From Diadema setosum (taxonomy: Eukaryota; Echinodermata; Echinoidea; Diadematoida; Diadematidae): a stretch of DNA of 64,000 bases. The stretch covers positions 40,047,455 to 40,111,454 of the forward strand of contig CM067066.1 in the NCBI GenBank assembly GCA_033980235.1. The letters are read 5' to 3'. Shown here one piece after another: positions 11,540 through 23,668 of this stretch. Both the position numbers and the translations under genes were made by a program. The notes beneath the pieces were generated by a model. It was not told the DNA's origin. It searched no databases and was given only the letters and a program-made list of their open reading frames with translations. Position 1 is the stretch's first letter; each line of letters starts with the position of its first letter.

Positions 11540-12200
11540 ACTCCGTAATACCTCTGATAAGAAATGGCCAGGGGGCCCTAGAGCACTTGAGTCTGTTCGG
11601 ATAACTGTGGCATTCATCGTCTTCATTATCTGGAGTAATCAAATAGAGTTTCCTAAATTTTCTCTCATCTACGGACATTTCTCTCCAAGCATGGCTTGCA
11701 TCATCAAAGGATGGGTCAGATGGACTTCAAGCAATCTTCGGCAGCCATGATTATTTGGCTTCCACCTTGCGCCAACTTCGGTAATTAGTAAAAAGAGTGA
11801 ATATTCTGCAACCGTGGTATTTCCTTGAGCGCGGCCAAACATTCAACTCGAGAGAGGATGAAGGGGAGAGACAGCATCAGAGGGGAGAGCAATCAGGTAA
11901 GACTTGCAGGAGGTAAAACAAAAAGCCGACAAGAACGAAGCAATTAAGCAAATGGTACTGAGAGTGAGAATAAAGGCAGAGCCAAAGCCAAGGGGGAAAC
12001 TCATTAAATTGATTTCAGGGTTAATAAATTACTCTGACTATCCCGTTTCATTCTCCTGGCTGCATCGGCTCCCAAACACTTCATTAATCAGAGTTTGGTG
12101 CGAAAGTCTTGGGAGCAATGTGTGTGCAATCGGGGACGAGCAGGAGACGGACACAGAGAAATAATACAGGGGGAAGAGAAAGCCTGCTTGTGTATCTACA
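11540..12200. promoter_or_regulatory. Candidate regulatory block 3
   Basis: Balanced composition with CpGs. It holds GAGTAATCAAAT near 11632, ATCATCAAAGGATG (TCF-like) near 11700, CATGATTATTTGG near 11747, TTAATAAATTACTC near 12020 and CATTAATCAGAG near 12081. All frames are interrupted. Function is inferred from motif density only. Confidence 0.35.
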
Positions 12201-13400
12201 AAAATACGCACACTTTGCGCACACGTAGGCACACCCTTGTCCCTAATGCAAAATTCTTAAAATGTCAACAGTGAATTGTTGATTAACTCCATTGAAGATC
12301 CAGAAACCAGAGATGCCCTCTATGATACAAGAGTTGTCTAATTCAGTCCAATAATACTTGGCACTGACCACCGCTGTATCTCCCGTCTTTGCAACAAGCG
12401 ATCATTTCGCCGAAAAGTTCAATTAAAAGTTCAGCGCTGACTTTATCTCCCTCACTCCGAGATGACCCAATTATCTCATTTTGCACTCAGCTCTCCTGGC
12501 AGAAAGTTGGGATGAGGTCTCTTGTGCTGATAACAAGACAAGTGAGCAGCGAAGCGAGAGAGTGTTTGAACTAGACAAGGAGATGATGGGCTCAGGAAAG
12601 GTCCCCGGAACCCATGGGCCGGGAAGCCCAGAGATTTGAATAGACTGGGGCTATGCCGCTTAAGTAAATAACAGTCGTCATAATGTAGCATTTGTGATTG
12701 CGTGTGCAAGGCAAGAAGGAAGAGAGGGAGGAGGGGAAAAAGAGGAGAAATGGGGCGATCCATTTTGGCTAAGAAACATTGTGTACTCTGCTTGTGAGTG
12801 GACTGCAGCGAGCCAGCAAGCGACCAGAATGAAGTCTGACGACTCGTGGGCTTGTCTGGGCACAGGCAATTTGATAAGATGTTGTGATAATCACATCAGT
12901 AACAGCATAGCCCCAGCAAAGACAAAAGTACAGGGCGACCGGTGCTAAGCACCTGGGTTGAACTTGCCGCAAAGTACACCCACTGCTATCCGCCCCGATA
13001 TCCAAATTCAATATTAATTAGTTACTGGGGGCTACGGTACGAGTGACAGTGCCAAGTGCGGAGAAATCTGTCATTCACGCACCCCGTGCAAACTATTTCA
13101 CAAACAAGGCCTCTGGGCATCCTGTATTATTACCCCGACTGGGTTGGCATCACCACGGCTATCTCCTCAGCTTGTGACGATGATGATATTAAAAGGCCTT
13201 CGAGGGAGGAGTGTGATCCGAAAAAGAAAAGTCAAAATCTGGGCAGAAAGAAGAAAAAAAAGTGGAAAAAAAAAGTTGAGGAAAAAGGAGGAAAGCCATC
13301 ATGTCGCCGTTTCCTGAATCAGACAATCGTCACGAACGCGGCTTCCCCACAACCCAGCTCTGACAGTAAGCTAATTAACCTTTTGCCACAGCACCAGTTA
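12201..13400. promoter_or_regulatory. Candidate regulatory block 4
   Basis: GC-richer sequence with frequent CpG, including 12390-12620 and 12780-13060, CAATTATCTC near 12469 and ATATTAATTAGTTAC near 13011. A purine-rich tract (12710-12755) and an A-rich stretch (13220-13290) interrupt it. Short ORFs on both strands overlap with no consistent frame, as expected of non-coding sequence. Confidence 0.3.
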
Positions 13401-13734
13401 AAGAATTCATGAGAACAGATGTACTTTTTCATCCATAATGTTTTTCTTCCTTGCATGCCTTCAGGCATGAAAACTTAAAACAATCAAAGGCATTGATCAT
13501 CTCGCACAAGACATGTCCAATGCATTCAAAAGAACATGATACATACATGCATAAACAGGCCTGGCCTGCATGAACACTAGTTGCTATCCTGGTACAGAAA
13601 ACTCATCGTTGGTCAGTGTTATCACACTTCTGTGAGGTTAGATATGAAATCAAAGTTATGTGAGAGGTGATGTTTTGATCATAGCACCCAATACGTAATT
13701 TCATCAGCATCCTTCTTCCAAGTGCATGTTCCTA
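13401..13734. other. Non-coding, no specific feature
   Basis: AT-rich spacer between two richer blocks. A small hairpin word (CATGCCTTCAGGCATG) lies near 13455. Confidence 0.5.
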
Positions 13735-14060
13735 ATCTTCTGCGGTATGCGTTCCCTGAACAGACCCCGACTTTTAACAAGGACAGCGTTGTTTGTAATG
13801 GAATGTACTTGATCCAACAGGACTCCACCAGCCCGAGTTTATTGCGTTCCTCACTCGCGAGATGGATTTTTCATTAATGCCTCTTTAATATGGTGAACCT
13901 CAGTGAGCACCCCGTTTCATTTCCTAACTCCATTGGTGTTGATTTCATTCCCATCAAGCACCTCATTTTCCCATTTGTGTCAGCGAGAAAAGAAAGGGAA
14001 AAAACGTGAAAAAGGTGAAATTTGACCACCCTGAATTTCTCACCCTAAGTCAAAAGAAGT
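13735..14060. promoter_or_regulatory. Candidate regulatory block 5
   Basis: Moderate CpG content and homeodomain-type words (TTCATTAATGCC near 13871, CTTTAATATGG). No coding frame. It is separated from the next block by a CT-rich stretch (14105-14165). Confidence 0.3.
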
Positions 14061-14199
14061 AACTGAACAGGGCAAAATGATTACCAATTTTTTTGTCATT
14101 GCACTGTTTCCTCCTTCTCTGACCTACTCTCTCTCTCTCTCCTTCCATTTCCTTCTACTCCTCTTGCTGCAAATAAACTGAAAGCAAAATCAAAGCAGG

Positions 14200-14710
14200 T
14201 TGTTTGGGTTCGAATCATCCAATCAGCAGACAGCCGATGTAAGACCAAGCTTCTTCTCATCACTTCTTCATTTATACCTCATCTTTGAGAGTTAATGCAA
14301 TTTAGCGGAATTTCTGTAATCCCGGGCCAGCTATTTTTTTACCTATCTCTTGGCAAACAAGGAGTTGAACGGGAACCACTAACTCGGTTACATTTTCCCC
14401 TCAGGAGGGCGCCAGTGCCCCCCACTGCAACCGGTGCAAGAAACAAGGTCCGTTAATTGTTTGGAGCAGCTATTTTCGGGAGTAATTGGCCCCAGCAAAA
14501 GGAGAATAAACAGATGCGTAGTTCTCATCACAAATAATTCAATTGGAAGTCAGGCATTCCCAGGATTTATCGGAGGTCCAAAAGATAGCATCACCACCAG
14601 GTCCGGTCCTGGAAGATGCCACCTCTCAGTGGCATGCCACCCCGTTGCCTAGCAACAGAATAGTTGCCAAAGTATGGGGGTGGGCAATCCTCCCTATACT
14701 GTCACGAACA
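14200..14710. promoter_or_regulatory. Candidate regulatory block 6 with RFX X-box
   Basis: Contains AAAATCAAAGC (TCF-like), CCGTTAATTG near 14451, GGAGTAATTGG near 14479, and a textbook RFX X-box at 14644-14656. An 11-mer TTGGAGCAGCT at 14461-14471 recurs at 18277-18287. Most of the block is CpG-containing and GC-balanced. It is the best-motivated enhancer candidate in the first quarter of the window. Confidence 0.4.
14644..14656. promoter_or_regulatory. RFX X-box
   Basis: GTTGCC-T-AGCAAC: two inverted half-sites with a 1-bp spacer, a full match to the RFX X-box consensus (RYYNCC, 0-3 bases, RGNAAC type). RFX factors drive ciliary genes in animals. Confidence 0.6.
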
Positions 14711-15529
14711 GAATGGGTTAGTAGGAACAAAAGTCATCATCGTACACATAGTCAGCAGGCATCCCACAGCGCATCCTAAAGCCACATATCATTCTCTGAA
14801 AATATCATCAGCACTTCATATAGTAAAACATATTTGAGCCTTATATTACAATGAGATATTATTTCCACTTTCCTGACACAAAACAATTTCTTGCTCATGT
14901 CAATTGGAAATAGAAAATTAAAGTGAAAATAATGCCTTCGTGACACTACATGGCAGAGGAATAAAAATCAAGACCTGTCCAGGATAAATATATCTCATTA
15001 TCAGGCACAACTTCAGGCATATAAACAGACAATATCTCACAGTGATGTTTGCATTTTCACAGAAATCTACACCCCTTTTTCTGACTACCAGTAACTGATC
15101 ATTTTGCTACATTTGATTCACACAAAATTTTACTTTTGAAACAACAAATGACTGAAAGTAAGCAAATAAATGTAAAAGTATTACAAACTACAGAGACAAA
15201 GTCTCATTACAATCATCCATGTGGACAGCATGATTCATCCATGTCCTTCCGAGGAAACACTCACAGAAAGAGAAACTAATTCTACCTGAGTTTTGCTGGT
15301 GCCATGCAGACGATCGGGAAAACAGAAAAGATCCGATGAAGCAGAAAGCCTGTCATTCCAAGCCGTATCAGGTTAGCTTAAAAAGACAGCTTTTCACAAA
15401 CTAAGACCACTGAAGCCGTACCTAAGTCTTTGCGCAGGAAGGATGGCTGTGCAAAAACAAAGACGGAAAGACGTCCCACAATGAGGAGATATTATCAGAG
15501 AAAGGAATGATGAGTGGACATGCATGCAC
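14711..15529. other. Non-coding, no specific feature
   Basis: AT-rich, without tandem or inverted repeats. From 15290 composition becomes more balanced, towards the next block. Confidence 0.5.
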
Positions 15530-16330
15530 TGAATTACAGCCAGCCTAAGAGGCACTCATCCATTATGTATGACTGCAGAGCCTTAAAAAGTAATTTGGAG
15601 GGTTTTTCTGGAGAGACAATGGGCCCTGAGAGATGGAGGTGGGGGCAAGGAAAACAAAAGGGGTGCAACAATGGGGCGTAGCTCCTTGGCTCCGAAACAA
15701 TGCCAAACTTTCCCATCGAATCTTGGGCGGAACAATTAGCCGGGGCCAGTTCTGGGGTATTGATTGGGGTCGATGTGCTGTGGAGATAAATAGATAACAG
15801 TCAGACCTGTAATCATCCGGCCCACTTTCAAGGAAGATGGCTTCAAAACTTGCTAATTGGAGGACGAACATTTCACATTCCCGCCAGACACTTCACCAAA
15901 AATCAATAGCACCAAAGAAAACTAAATGAACAGAGCATCTTTCTGTTTGTTTGTTGAAGTATCTTTCTCTCTGCCTTTCTTTCTCTCTCCTTCTTCCTCA
16001 CACTGTCTTCCTCTTTCCCATTCCCATGCATAAAAATTCTCACCGTGTTAGAGTGGTATATTGTTTGAAAGGCATATAATATTGCAAGGGTGATAACAGG
16101 GGGTTGATTCAATTGTTGGCCCTTAATTTTCTATTTTCTCATCAAAAAGTGGGGCCCTATTAATAATCCACCAGGCTGCATCGTGGCACTTTCTCCCTGA
16201 TCAAGAGGCAAAAGAAAATGATGAGAGAGAGAGAAGGAAATTCAGTGGATGCAATGCAATCCTAATTAATAATGGGAAAAGAGTTCAGCTTGATGCATTG
16301 GAAGTGATTTTTTTAAACAAGAGCCCTCGG
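15530..16330. promoter_or_regulatory. Candidate regulatory block 7
   Basis: Two richer parts (15530-15870 and 16100-16330) with GGAACAATTAGCC near 15730, TGCTAATTGG near 15852, CCTATTAATAATCC near 16157 and CCTAATTAATAATGG near 16261, separated by a CT-rich stretch (15950-16020). No frame is open across either part. Confidence 0.35.
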
Positions 16331-18089
16331 TGAAAGTGTTGGCATCTCTGTCTGTTATCTCCCTAATTTCTAGGTGACTTCTTTATCTAATCACATTTGA
16401 TAGATTAACATTCTGATTCCCTTATAGGATGACTGTGTCTGTGACGCACACGCATCATCTGACTTTACACCTAGACTTCTCAACTACTGCCCATTACAAG
16501 AATGCAGCAAACTTCTTCTTCGCAGAGTACTAGTATTGACTTTGACTTGCTTGTTTCATTTACACGTACATTTTGCTCAAATTTGCCTTTTCTGCATGAA
16601 TACTTCACAACTTTCACTTTCCGTTAATTTCTTCTTTCTTTCTACTTCAAGCCTACTCACGCCTTTGCATTAAGCTACAAAACATATCAAATATTAACAC
16701 GTTAGGAATCACCCATCTCTTCTGAAGTGTTGTAAATCATGTGGCAAAATGAAATTTGTGTCATATGCCCAAGGAAATCTGTGAAAAAAAAAGAGTTGGT
16801 AGACTTTTAGGATTTCTACAACATACACATCAATGGTTTTAAAATAACTTCAGTTCATTGAAATCTAGTCTGAGAGAAAATTTCCACTCACACATCTTAT
16901 TCAATGATCGCCATATAGGTAGAAATTTACAAGGAATGAGAAAAATCCAAGTGGAAAGCGAATATTTGATATTACATCAAATCTTTCCATAAATTTCTTC
17001 AAGAGACTGACAAAGACTGAAATTGAAGGAAGATCAAGTCACTGTGCATTGAGATCTAAAGATGCAGCTGTGATGAACAATATTGTGTCTAACAAAAAAA
17101 AAATGGTAAAAAGAACTAGACAATTGACTTGGACTGTGGGTGCATTTTACAATATTTTCACAGTGAACCTGTTAATAGCCAGATTTAAGTTAGTGAAAAT
17201 CCTTGTTGACAAGGGTATTTATGTTTATGTTTAACTGGGTGCCATTTTGATTTTGATGCAAGTGCATGGTGTTACATAATGGGTGCCTTACGGTTCTGTG
17301 TGCAGGTGGTTTGGTGTTCTGTTTACAAGGCTATCAACTCATTTATTATCGAGTCAAGATCTGACTAAATAGTACCCCAAGTCCTCATCACTATATCTAC
17401 AAACACTAAAATTATCAAGTAACTGAAAAATGAAAGATTTGCACACCTTTGTAACATGATCATGCCCATATGAAAGGTCATTTTGAATCCCCCCAAAAAG
17501 AAAAAAACAAACAAACAAACAAACAAATAAACACAGTTTACAAACAGAAGTGATATTGTGTCCCTTAACATGGTCGACAGCAGTTTGCAATGCTGAACAT
17601 CGGCTAATCAACATAATAATATTCGATATCTACTCACAATTGATCAGGAGTATGTCTTCAGCAAACATTCATGTAGAAGTATCCTTAAATTTCACAAAGG
17701 CTCACATGCTTCCAGCAATATCTGCATGTGCATTTTGTCCATAAAATGTACACACGTATGTTATATTCACATATAGACATATACATAGATACAAATTCTC
17801 ATTTTCTTTATTCTACAATCATTCATTTATTTAGTTTGACAGGAAGCTCCTTGAATATCTAAATGCACATATCAAAGCATAATTATATGCTGTCTTAGCC
17901 AGAAGTTACTAGAATCCTGAACCAAAGGCAAGATGCAGGAATCTGCTATGAAAGAAGTCCTAATATGAATGTACTCAAGTGTAAAGATGAGCTTGTTTCA
18001 TAGGGGAATGCTGAAAAGATTTTTGTCAATTGTGTACTCGGGAGAAACAGAGAATAGAGAAAGACAGGAAAGGTAGAGGAAAGGGAAAA
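16331..18089. other. Non-coding; (CAAA)n at 17501-17530
   Basis: Mostly plain AT-rich sequence. A poly-A/(CAAA)n array lies at 17501-17530. Short ORFs on both strands around it are low-complexity artefacts. Confidence 0.5.
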
Positions 18090-18770
18090 AAGAATAATCT
18101 ATTTTATCTCAGTGTGCATGGGGGAAAACTGGGATTAATCACATTATGTGAAGCAGCGCATTCATCATATCACATTGACACTCTATCTCATATTACCCTC
18201 TCCCGAGGAATTAGCTGCTCCAACGCAGATGCGAGAAAATTGCATTATTATGAATAAATCAATGAATTACTTTCTCTTGGAGCAGCTCGCTCAGGTTTTC
18301 TTTTTTTGTGAGGCAACGGAGAGCAAACCTTGCAACAGTTAGAAAAAAAAAGGTTTCATTGCGTCATATAGTTTCCTGATGGGGGGGGGGGGGGGGAATC
18401 TTAAGATTGCAGCAGTATTAGTTTCATATTGGTAATGAGGATGCGAGGTGATGAACGTACGATGAGTAGGGCACAAGAGATCCCAGGGAGAGGACGTAAT
18501 TCACGACCCCCGGCCAGAGATTTCTCCTCGGCAAACCTCCGGCTGGAGTAAAACAATGGTTCACCCCATGCAATATGGATGCTGGGAGATAGGTAAGGTG
18601 AAGGCAAACATATCGTTTTTCAGACAGAGTACCCCCATAGCTGGGGGAGACTAAGACTACCCCCCCCCCCCTTTTCCTCAGCTACTTGTCATACAGAGAG
18701 CCAGAGAGGAACTGAGCAGCATCATTACGCCTAGCGGCCTGATGGTTATGTAAATCCACCATCAAGATCT
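18090..18770. promoter_or_regulatory. Candidate regulatory block 8
   Basis: An inverted 11-bp repeat (AGCTGCTCCAA at 18213-18223, TTGGAGCAGCT at 18277-18287) brackets an AT-rich, homeodomain-type core (ATTATTATGAATAAATCAAT). After a 16-base G run (18381-18396) and before a C run (18660-18671) lies a GC-balanced, CpG-containing part (18410-18610). No coding frame is supported. Confidence 0.35.
18381..18396. repeat. Poly-G run (16)
   Basis: Uninterrupted G tract inside a candidate regulatory block. Confidence 0.95.
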
Positions 18771-19300
18771 TCTCTCACTTCATTCTACCTTTTTTTCCCT
18801 CTCATCAGTCCCTTCTCTCTCTCCAATCCTTCTTTCCTTCCTCTTCCTCTCATACTATCTCTCCTTTCGTCTTCCCACAATCTTCTCACATATTCCAATC
18901 TCTTCACGCCTCTCCTTCCTCTTTTTATTCTTCTATTCTGTTTTTGGTCACTCCTCTGTCTCCATCTCTCTTCTTAATCTGTTTAAATTTCTCTCTTCTC
19001 ATAGTTTCTCCATATTTTCCTTGTTTCTCTCTCTTTCTGATTTTTCCCCTCCATATCTCTTCTTTTGATATTTTTCCTCTCTTAACTGATTTATATTTTC
19101 TGGTCATTTTGCCATCTTCTGATTACTCCTAATTTTCAAAATTCATCTCCCAGTTTTGATTTCTTTTCAATCTTTCTCTCGATTCCTTCACACTTCCTTC
19201 ACCTTATGTATAATTCTTCTTTTTTTTCACTCTCCTTTCCATTCTCGTCCCTCTTATTTTAATTTCTTCCTTCCTAGACTCTATACTTCTCTGCCATCCC
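18771..19300. repeat. Long pyrimidine-strand tract
   Basis: For over 500 bp the + strand is mostly C and T (CTCT, TTCC, TCTC blocks), with few purines. Such mirror-like tracts can adopt triplex conformations. Short ORFs here reflect the skew. Confidence 0.85.
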
Positions 19301-20340
19301 CCGTTCATTAATCTATATTTCAATAGTTTTGGGGAAGGAGATGAATTAAATGGAGAGAGACTTATTCTGTGGAAGCACAAGGGGTAAGATAGTTTTCGAA
19401 CTGTTGTCTTATGCTATCTATGGCAGTAATGCTGTTGATTTTAGATATGTAAAATCAGAGGTATTCAATAATTTCGTGTAGAATAAGCAGTACTCTAAAA
19501 TGACATTTTCAAGTGAGAAGTTCAAAGCTTCATGCATCTTCACTCCGAAGAGTTGTTACAAAATTAATAAGCATTCCTTCACACATCAGTATAATCACTA
19601 ACTGATAAGTAATCACCTTGAAAGAAGCAGCAAATGCATAATTTCAGTTTTTTTCTAGACACTGTTTGGTAATTGATGTTTGACAGTAAGCTTTAACTTT
19701 TTTTTTTTACTCCACTGTTCAATCCTACAACCATCAACAAAGAACAAATGCAAGCATGACCATGAATCTTCATACATGAGCTCCTTCCTCCCACTAAGAT
19801 GTACAAGTACTAAACAAAAAGCAGGTCATGTAGACTGGAGGTTATGATGAATGAATGCTCGGAGAATTTTGACAGCATGATAATTTTGCAGAGCAAGATC
19901 AAAATATGTCTGTACAATATATAGCAGTTCCTTGATCTACAGCTTTGAAGACACAAGTGGATTTGCGAAAGAAAAATGGACAGTGATTTAGTGTAACTTG
20001 CATGCATTCCTGTTTATTAAACAAATATTGCACACCGAGAGAGCAACAACAGAATAAGAATTGCATTACCGCATCACGGCAACCAAATAAATACATTTAT
20101 AAATCTAAAAGCACAATTCTCAAGGTGATTAGGCACACAGAAATGTAAGGGAAAAGCCTCGACAAAGTGATGAATACAAACACAAGGATGAAAAGGCTAA
20201 TCAGCATTACCAGGAAAGGAGGTTGATGAAGAAAGCAAGAAAGCCTATGTGAAGGTTGCTGTTTGGCTCAGCTGAGGGTGGACAACAGAAGAGTGGATGC
20301 CAGAAGAGATGGGTAAAAAGAGAGAGGACAGGTGAATCTA
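19301..20340. other. Non-coding, no specific feature
   Basis: AT-rich, with a short T run near 19701. No inverted or tandem repeats noted. Confidence 0.5.
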
Positions 20341-20580
20341 ACTAGGTCTATGGATACAGTTTTCTCTCCTCTGCCTCATCTTCATTTCTCCTCTTTCTCA
20401 CTTACCCCTCCTCCCCCCCCCCCATCTCTCTGAATTCCTCTCCATATCTCCAAGTTCATGTCTACTTCTATCTCTGTGCGTGAATATGTCTGCCCCTCCC
20501 CTCTCCCTGCCCCTACTCTCTGCATCTCTCTTCATTTTTCCATCTTTCTCCGTCTACCCCCCAACTTACCCTTCCGACTA
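20341..20580. repeat. Pyrimidine-rich tract with C run
   Basis: C/T-rich + strand over about 230 bp, including an 11-base C run at 20413-20423. Confidence 0.75.
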
Positions 20581-21420
20581 ATTAGTTTGAAGAAGATGTC
20601 AGGGAGAGGAAGGGACTGTGAGAGTAAGACCTGGAGAAGCCGAAGGAAGATACGAGACGGGAGGAGGGGGAGAAGGAAAATCAGGACAGGTGAAACTCAT
20701 CTTGTGGGCAGAGCCAAGTATTGATTGGCTGCTAATAACTCCCCCAGCAAACGAACAAAGAGACAGCTTCATGGTCGCTTTCCTACCACCAGTCAGCTTG
20801 TGCTTGTTTTCCCCACAACTCTAGAATTATGTTAAGAAAAGGCAACGGGCTGAGCGCTGTAGAGAGTTGGGGGGAAAAATAAAGATTTTCCCTAGCAAAA
20901 GGCAAGAAACTGGGTATCTGTCAATAATCTACTTGCCTGGACTATTTGTCTGCAAGCTACTCTGCATGCTATCTCCCTTGGACCTGGCTACACTCATTAA
21001 CTCCTTCACTCTCCAGCACTCTTCCTCACCTCTCCGTGGCTCATTCTTCTTGCATGTGGATTTTTATTTTCAATAAGAGGCAGGCACGGTGGCCGGTGTA
21101 AACAGCTAAAGTCTTGATGTCACACTGGGGAGAATGTATGAGCTGTTAGGAACAGGAAGTGAGCTCACTCAAGGAGTGCAGGGGAAGGAGGAGGAGGAGG
21201 AGAGGGAGAAGGGGGAGAGAGGAATGTGGACCGGTCTAAGAGAGGGGAGAATGTCACTCCAGGATGGCCTGGCCATTGAAAGGAATGGCCAGGGCAGAAT
21301 TTCATTTCCACGTTCCTCTAATTAACTGGAAAATCAATAACTTTCAGTAAATCTGAAAAATCAATAGCATCACGTATATGACCAATTTGCAGTGTGCTGC
21401 CACTCCGGTATTTTCTTTCT
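20581..21420. promoter_or_regulatory. Candidate regulatory block 9
   Basis: Contains CCAAGTATTGATTGGC and GCTAATAAC near 20713-20740, a perfect 12-bp palindrome AGTGAGCTCACT at 21158-21169, a GGA-rich purine tract (21183-21230), and ATTAACTGG near 21322. Balanced composition with no conserved frame. Confidence 0.3.
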
Positions 21421-22330
21421 GTTTTCCCCCCCCCCCCCATAATTTTTTTCCCCCCATCAAATCTTTTCCCCCCTCCCTCTCGGGACTCGTCATCGTAATG
21501 CCCCCGACTGAGGCCAAGCGATGATAATTTCGCTAACGAACTTGAGCAAAATCTTCTGCTACGTGGCGCTGATACAACTACTGCGAGTGACAGGTAAAGT
21601 ATTTTGTCTGTCTGATAAGAGCCATTACAATTCAGGGGATCTCTCCACGTCATCTCTCTCAACCTGTACCTCGATCTAATACTCCTCCTCCTTCTTAGGG
21701 CAGGAGAGATTTTCATCTGCTACTACAGTCCACCTCGCTACACTTGACTGAAGATGAGTTAATCCAGTCTAAGAACAAACACCAGATTTCTCCTAACACG
21801 GCATCGAAGGGGCAGTCTTGCGTCACCGTGCCTTAATTAACATTTCCACAGCTCAACCACATAGCCATGCACTTTCCAACATAAATGCTTGAATGCTCCA
21901 GCAACCGAATATTCAGTCCTAACACCAAGCATCCTGCCTCGGCTCTCAGCCCCCCCCCCCCCCCACCCCGCCCCAAACAGGTCGGCGAAGCTGCTCAACA
22001 ACCACTCTAATCAAACTCTTCTCACTCAATCATTACTACACATGTCAGATAACAATTAGACATCAGACATGGGTATTAATTGATGATGCATCAGACTTCC
22101 CTCCTCATACTGCATTGGGCAGTTTCCTCTCCTCTGTCCCCCCATTACCCCCCCCCCCCCCTCTTGTCCAAATACTCCATTTCCCCTCCTAATTAGTCGC
22201 AGCGCCTCGGAAATGCGCATTCCCTGTGTAAAGGACGTGTGACTGGCGAGTAAGCGTTTAGCAGAGAGTTGAGGACACTGGTTGGCTGCAGCCAGCTTGT
22301 CCTCATCGGGTCACAGAGTGCGTAGGACAG
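21421..22330. promoter_or_regulatory. Candidate regulatory block 10 cut by C runs
   Basis: CpG-containing, GC-balanced sequence interrupted by C runs at 21426-21438, 21950-21964 and 22148-22161. It includes GATGATAATTTCGC near 21521, CCTTAATTAACA near 21832, CCTAATTAGTCGC near 22187, a TEAD-like inverted pair GGAAATGCGCATTCC near 22210, and a hairpin at 22271-22304. No frame persists. Confidence 0.35.
22271..22304. other. Compact hairpin
   Basis: Outer arms GAGGACA (22271-22277) and TGTCCTC (22298-22304) enclose a perfect 12-bp palindrome TGGCTGCAGCCA (22283-22294). It could be a cruciform-prone site or a structured RNA if transcribed. Confidence 0.45.
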
Positions 22331-22357
22331 TGAAACTCACTGCTGGATTTCACAGCC

Positions 22358-22500
22358 TCTACACTCAACCTCTGTCTCCTCTCCTCCCCCTCTCCTTCTC
22401 CCTCCTCCTCCTCCTCCTCTTTCTTCTCTCTCTCCTTCTCTATCTTCCCTCCCTCCATCCCTCCATCCTGCACTCTTCTCTCTCTCCCCTTACTTACCCA
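22358..22500. repeat. CTC/CTT low-complexity tract
   Basis: Almost pure pyrimidine on the + strand, with CTC units and CCCTCCAT repeats near its end. Confidence 0.9.
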
Positions 22501-23509
22501 AAATGTATACATATCTAATGTCATTTCTCATACAATGTATTGCTATACGTGGAATTGCCAAACTTGAACACACAAAAACATTTTTATGCTATTTCTTCCA
22601 ACGTCCAGCACAGACCTGACTTATCTTTCGTCATATCTCTGAGCAGATTTCTTGCACCATTTTAATATCAAGCTCCGTAGCTGCAAATCATTCTTTATCA
22701 GCACTCCATCTGTTATGTTCTGTCTCTTATACCCATTTCATGCACACTTGATTACCAATTCATTACATCCCCTCTATTATTTTGGAGCGCAATCTCTAAC
22801 CATATTCTTCTGTCAGTGCGAAAAGCATTTGCCAAGATGTTAAAATGTGTTGGATTAACCAAAGATGACAAGATCCAGAGCTAACCCACACAATCCAACG
22901 ACACAATAATAGGCAACATTATCCCATGATTCTTTGGACACGTTCAAGTTCTCCAAAAGGTTGGGGTGAGGATCGGTGAGCGGAGAAGATTGGCGATGAG
23001 GACAGCAAGGGGTTAATCATTGATGAGGAGGATGTGATTTTCAACCATCTCCTCATCTCCTGATTCCATTTCTTCCCTTGAGATTTCCCTTGGTCTTCCC
23101 TCTGTAGGACTTTTAGTTTTCCAAGGACTCAAACCTCGATGAGTGCATAATGAATCATTTGTCAATGTTTGGAGGTGGCTGGCTCTCCACTCAGGCAGCT
23201 CTGGGGGCAGCTGGAACAGAAGCAGGCTCACAGCTTCAACAGCCACTGCTAAACCTGGGGACTATTTCATCTCAACTTTGACATGTCCTAGTCCAACACC
23301 AAAGAGCCTTGTGTGGGTGTACGTGTGTGTATATTCAAGGCTCATCATTAGCAGTGGCCTGGTGGCCTGATGCTACCAGAAATAGGTGTCAGGGAAACTA
23401 TGTTTTAAGAAAGATATGTTTTCATGGCCCAATTTCATTGTTGGGCCACAAAAAAAGTTAGTGTCAAGTCTTGGTATACTGTAATATATATATATGCATT
23501 TTTTTAAAT
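22501..23509. other. Mixed non-coding; richer part 22900-23290
   Basis: 22501-22900 is plain. 22900-23290 is more GC-balanced, with GGGGTTAATCATTGATG near 23010, and may be another regulatory block. A short TA run lies near 23485. Confidence 0.35.
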
Positions 23510-23668
23510 ATTACAGCTCACTTTCAGCATACCTCACTATCTCACGTGATGTAATGTCATCTGTGTACAAAGTGCATATATGTATACAAATATAAATATA
23601 TTTACACATGCACACAGATAACATTGCATCACATGTGGGGATGGGGCATGCTGAATGTGAGGTGTAAT
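23510..23668. mobile_element. 159-bp foldback element
   Basis: The left arm begins ATTACAGCTCACTTTCAGCA. The right arm, in reverse complement, begins ATTACACCTCACATTCAGCA. Pairing continues through GTGATGTAATGTCATCTGTG and its partner, giving arms of about 60-65 bp around an AT-rich centre (23578-23610). It is most likely a small MITE; a hairpin RNA is less likely given the arm divergence. No clear target duplication. Confidence 0.65.

Noticed and set aside
11944..12024. 81-bp TTAA-bounded segment
   Set aside because: Only the TTAA matches; such spacing occurs by chance in AT-rich DNA.
14208..14218. tRNA-like B box (GGTTCGAATCA)
   Set aside because: One mismatch, no A box at the right distance and no cloverleaf.
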